This document shows, piece by piece, positions 60,945-64,000 of a stretch of DNA of 64,000 bases. A program made the position numbers and the translations under genes. The notes under the pieces are model-generated. The model was not told where the DNA came from and ran no database searches. It was given only the letters and a program-made list of their open reading frames with translations. The DNA comes from Acidobacteriota bacterium (GTDB taxonomy: Bacteria > Acidobacteriota > Terriglobia > Terriglobales > Acidobacteriaceae). Each line of letters begins with the position of its first letter. Position 1 is the first letter of the stretch. The DNA lies in assembly GCA_018268895.1 (NCBI GenBank), contig JAFDVP010000013.1:1-64000 (forward strand), read 5' to 3'.

Positions 60945-63938
60945 ATGCGATACCATGTATCGCGATCAATGAATTGCCATGCCGCAAGTCGCATCTCAAC
61001 AAGATCAGCACGGCTGCTTTTGAATCTTATGCTTTGCCTGAGCTGTTTCTCTTGTGTTGTAGTTCGTGCGCAAACGGCAGTTAGCGCTCCTTGGACTCTC
61101 ACTCAGTGGCAGCGGGAGAATTGGCAGATAGAGCAAGGCCTTCCAAGCAACTATGTGACCGCGATTATCCAGGATCATCATGGTCGCTTGTTGATTGGGA
61201 CAAAAAGCGGCATCGTTACGTTCGATGGATTCGCCTTTGAACAATACCCGTTTTTGAAAGACGCTTGGATCTATTGCCTTTTGCTGGAAACTGATGGAAC
61301 TCTGTGGGCTGGAACCTACAAGGATGGTCTGTATCGAATTCGTAATGGTCAAGTGTCAAAAATTGAGACGGGTACAGTGTTTTCACTGATTCACGATAAA
61401 CATGGTCGAGTATGGGCTGTTTCTGAATATAGCCTGGGCTTCATTGAGAATGACCAATTCCGAACCGTCGTACACGGGACAAACACTCAAGGCTTTGGCT
61501 GGCAGTCTGTCACTCAGGAAGAAAATGGGACACTCTGGCTTGCCACACAGTCGGGCCTTTTCCGGTACCGTGCTAATCATGCTGAACGCATATCTGTTAT
61601 TGGGCTCGATGGGTCTCCTGTAACGGTTTATTCAGCACCACAGTCTCACGAGTTATTCGTAGGTACAACAAAAAAGCTGTACCTGCTGGCTTGTGCGGGG
61701 GATTCTTGCGTTTCGAGTTCTATTAAGGGAATACCCGGTCCGATAGTCGGCATTCATCAAACAATCGATAAGACCCTATGGATATCTACGTGGGGCCATG
61801 GTCTTTATCGCCGCTACACGTTAAACGGGAATGGGCATGTCGAACATATCGATCATCGCAGTGAACTGACGGATGACTTTGTACATGCTACCTACGAGGA
61901 CGAAGAGCACAATCTATGGATTGGGACGCGGAGCGGTGGGCTTACGAGATTTCGTACTACTCTTCTGAAACCTTTTGGGGTTCCTGAAGGAGTAACAGGC
62001 AACTGCGCATCGGCTGTTACTGGGGATGGAGCGGGTGGTGTGTGGCTGGGAACATGGCGAACCGGTCTATTTCATTGGAGCGACGGCAAAATCCAACAGC
62101 AGACATTGCCAGAGCAGGGGCTCAATACTCTGATTACGTCACTCAAATTGGATTTCGCCCATAACCTTTGGATCGGAACATTTAAGGGACTATTCGTTTT
62201 AAGGCACGACCAGCAAACGATACGCCTAGCCTTCGTCTTTCCTCCAGGTTTTAGTGAGGATGCGAGTATCCGACAGATATTCTTCGCTGCGGACAAAAGC
62301 TTGTGGCTTCTTGATTATTCTGGTCATCTCCAGGTGTTTCGCTCCGGGGATCCTTCGACCTCCCATTGGCTACCCGTGCTGGCGCATGAGCACGTAACCT
62401 ACATTACGCAAAGTGCCGACGGAAAGCTGTGGATTGGATCCATGTCAGGTTTGTGGCAAATGGCCACACCTCATTCAGCACCTTTTCAAGTCTTCTCGTC
62501 CAAATCGCCGATCATCTCTATTTCGAAAGATCGCCATGAGCGTCTTTGGGTCACCTTTCGAGATGGCAGCATTCGTGTGCAAACTAAGAACGGTTTCGTT
62601 CCATTCCAACGCCCCGCATTCCCGGGTAAGTGGATCTACGGCATCACAGAAGACACCGACGGAAACTTTTGGTTCAGTACCAGTCTAGGGCTGGCACGAG
62701 CAGCGGGTTCTCAGATTGACCTGGCTTTGCAAAATCCGGGGATACGTGTCGACGCGATTCCGCTTGGGATTGGCGATGGCGCTAGAACGATTGAATGCCG
62801 TTGCGTCGATTACCCGCAGAGCTGGGCTGCCCCAGATGGAACTTTATGGAGCCCAACCGCAAAAGGATTTATTCAGATGGATCCGCGGCGTATAGGAGAC
62901 TTGCCGACTCCAATTGCGTCGGTCAAATGGATGAAACGAGACCGTGTCCTGTTATCGCGAAGCGACCAGGCGATATTACCCGCGGGATCTCACGATCTGG
63001 AGATTTCCTTTGCTTCGGTTCGACTTGGCGCTCCAGGTCAAGTCCGGTTTCACTATCGCCTTGAAGGAGTTGACTCCGCCTGGGTCGAAGCGGGACAAGA
63101 TAGAATTGCTCGCTATACTCAGTTGTCTCCCGGCCACTATCGCTTCATGGTTGCTGCTCGAGATGAATTTGGCAACTGGGGTCCAAATGCTGTAGTTATC
63201 GTACAAAAAGATCCGGCATATTTTCAGACCGCCTGGTTCAAGGGCATGATAGCGGCTTTGATATTTCTTATCCTGAGCGCTATCTATTTTGCACATTTAC
63301 GCAGCGTTCGCGCTCGCTATCTTGCTGTCCTTGGCGAACGCAGCCGGATAGCTCGTGAATGGCACGACACACTGTTATCTGGACTGACAGCGATTGCATG
63401 GCAATTCGATGCTGCCCTTCGTACATGCACTCAACCGACCTTGCTGACTAACCTTAAGAACATACGGGGCATGTTGCGCTATTGCAGCGATGAGGCACGC
63501 CGCGCGGTCAGCGATCTCCGCGATATTTCGCTCTCTCCACCAGATCTCACGATGATGTTAAGGGAGGGATTGGAGCACTTGACTGTTGATGAGAGGACTC
63601 ACTTCGAGTTGGACGTCGATCCTTCATTCCCTCAGCTTTCCAATGAGTTGAGTATGCATTTGTTGCGTATCTCTCAGGAAGCGGTAACGAATGCTATCCA
63701 GCACGGAAAGCCCTCAAAAATTCGGGTCACGCTCAGTGCCGACAACGGAACAGTACTTTTAAAAGTGTATGACAATGGAGTTGGCATGAGCCCTTCTCAG
63801 ATGCAATCTCCTCCTCCTGGCCATTTTGGAATCTTAGGCATACGTGAGCGCGTGGACCAGATTGGCGGAAGGTTAGGAATCTCAGCAACGCCAGGTCATG
63901 GAACCACAATAACAGTCGAAATGCCGGTATCAATATGA
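60945..63938 (+). CDS. Propeller sensor histidine kinase (HisKA_3 type)
   Basis: About 997 residues from the ATG at 60945; ATG 60969 or a non-ATG codon near 60909-60912, just after GGGGAGGAG (60897-60905), are alternatives. A signal segment (LLLNLMLCLSCFSCVVVRAQ) precedes about 12 two-component-regulator propeller repeats (such as DGTLWAGTYKDGLYRI, HNLWIGTRSGGLTRF, DGKLWIGSMSGLWQM), a Y_Y_Y domain, one membrane segment (AALIFLILSAIYFA), the phosphoacceptor H807 in RIAREWHDTLLSG, and an ATPase domain ending GILGIRERVDQIGG. It senses a periplasmic ligand, by position one handled by module C. Confidence 0.9.
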   Translation: MRYHVSRSMNCHAASRISTRSARLLLNLMLCLSCFSCVVVRAQTAVSAPWTLTQWQRENWQIEQGLPSNYVTAIIQDHHGRLLIGTKSGIVTFDGFAFEQYPFLKDAWIYCLLLETDGTLWAGTYKDGLYRIRNGQVSKIETGTVFSLIHDKHGRVWAVSEYSLGFIENDQFRTVVHGTNTQGFGWQSVTQEENGTLWLATQSGLFRYRANHAERISVIGLDGSPVTVYSAPQSHELFVGTTKKLYLLACAGDSCVSSSIKGIPGPIVGIHQTIDKTLWISTWGHGLYRRYTLNGNGHVEHIDHRSELTDDFVHATYEDEEHNLWIGTRSGGLTRFRTTLLKPFGVPEGVTGNCASAVTGDGAGGVWLGTWRTGLFHWSDGKIQQQTLPEQGLNTLITSLKLDFAHNLWIGTFKGLFVLRHDQQTIRLAFVFPPGFSEDASIRQIFFAADKSLWLLDYSGHLQVFRSGDPSTSHWLPVLAHEHVTYITQSADGKLWIGSMSGLWQMATPHSAPFQVFSSKSPIISISKDRHERLWVTFRDGSIRVQTKNGFVPFQRPAFPGKWIYGITEDTDGNFWFSTSLGLARAAGSQIDLALQNPGIRVDAIPLGIGDGARTIECRCVDYPQSWAAPDGTLWSPTAKGFIQMDPRRIGDLPTPIASVKWMKRDRVLLSRSDQAILPAGSHDLEISFASVRLGAPGQVRFHYRLEGVDSAWVEAGQDRIARYTQLSPGHYRFMVAARDEFGNWGPNAVVIVQKDPAYFQTAWFKGMIAALIFLILSAIYFAHLRSVRARYLAVLGERSRIAREWHDTLLSGLTAIAWQFDAALRTCTQPTLLTNLKNIRGMLRYCSDEARRAVSDLRDISLSPPDLTMMLREGLEHLTVDERTHFELDVDPSFPQLSNELSMHLLRISQEAVTNAIQHGKPSKIRVTLSADNGTVLLKVYDNGVGMSPSQMQSPPPGHFGILGIRERVDQIGGRLGISATPGHGTTITVEMPVSI

Positions 63939-64000
63939 AGTCTCTGACTATCCTGGTGGTAGAAGATCATTTCCTGATCCGCATTGCCTTGCGCGGTCTG
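63935..64000 (+). CDS. Response regulator, N-terminal start (partial)
   Basis: The 22 visible codons MKSLTILVVEDHFLIRIALRGL begin a receiver domain: the acidic pair in VVEDH is the metal-binding site. Its ATG overlaps the kinase stop (ATGA, 63935-63938), so the two are coupled. HisKA_3 kinases normally pair with NarL/LuxR-type regulators, so a helix-turn-helix output is likely beyond the window. Confidence 0.85.
   Translation, partial: MKSLTILVVEDHFLIRIALRGL

Noticed and set aside
1..64000. CRISPR array, toxin-antitoxin pair, phage structural genes or biosynthetic megasynthases
   Set aside because: None was seen. No regularly spaced repeats of 25-40 bp and no such protein motifs were noticed while reading both strands.

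Overview
The window reads as chromosomal DNA of a GC-rich, free-living heterotroph of the phylum Acidobacteriota, most likely a Terriglobales/Acidobacteriaceae-type soil bacterium. The grounds are the Oar-like TonB-dependent receptors with an N-terminal carboxypeptidase-regulatory domain (three, each about 1100 residues), Tat-exported sulfatases and propeller proteins, short intergenic repeat bursts, and a histidine kinase with a two-component-regulator propeller. The genus is inference; no rRNA gene is present.

Region 1 (1-18.2 kb, + strand) is a complete, uninterrupted S10-spc-alpha cluster: end of tuf, rpsJ-rplC-rplD-rplW-rplB-rpsS-rplV-rpsC-rplP-rpmC-rpsQ, rplN-rplX-rplE-rpsN-rpsH-rplF-rplR-rpsE-rpmD-rplO-secY-adk-map-infA-rpmJ, rpsM-rpsK-rpsD-rpoA-rplQ, closed by a good rho-independent terminator. 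Oddities are a TTG start for infA, a histone-like Lys/Ala tail on L22, an acidic tail on RpoA and several spacers filled with inverted or repeated sequence.

Region 2 (18.2-30 kb) has an ArsR-type repressor and a tight minus-strand operon kdgD-gudP-gudD-KGSADH-garD. This would turn glucarate and galactarate into 2-oxoglutarate by the non-phosphorylating route. It is divergent from a LysR regulator, with a near-perfect palindrome between them. A class III aminotransferase and an ALDH7-type dehydrogenase follow (probably lysine or another omega-amino acid), then tRNA-Ser(CGA) and a decayed tyrosine integrase.

Region 3 (30.8-64 kb) is accessory, visibly less GC-rich over much of its length, and built of three receptor modules. 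Module A: sulfatase - Oar receptor - sulfatase (minus strand), divergent from a membrane-anchored winged-helix-type regulator. Module B: MFS transporter / GntR regulator / Oar receptor / two paralogous Tat-exported five-bladed-propeller proteins / SDR / Gfo-Idh-MocA oxidoreductase / DapA-family aldolase / MFS transporter / D-lyxose-isomerase-like cupin. Module C: Oar receptor / Tat-exported propeller-like protein, divergent from a propeller sensor histidine kinase with the start of its response regulator at the window edge. An IS110-family transposase remnant and a truncated methyltransferase gene sit between modules B and C. I infer that each module imports and dismantles a different complex, partly sulfated or acidic, glycan. 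Module B is the best candidate for an undescribed catabolic pathway.
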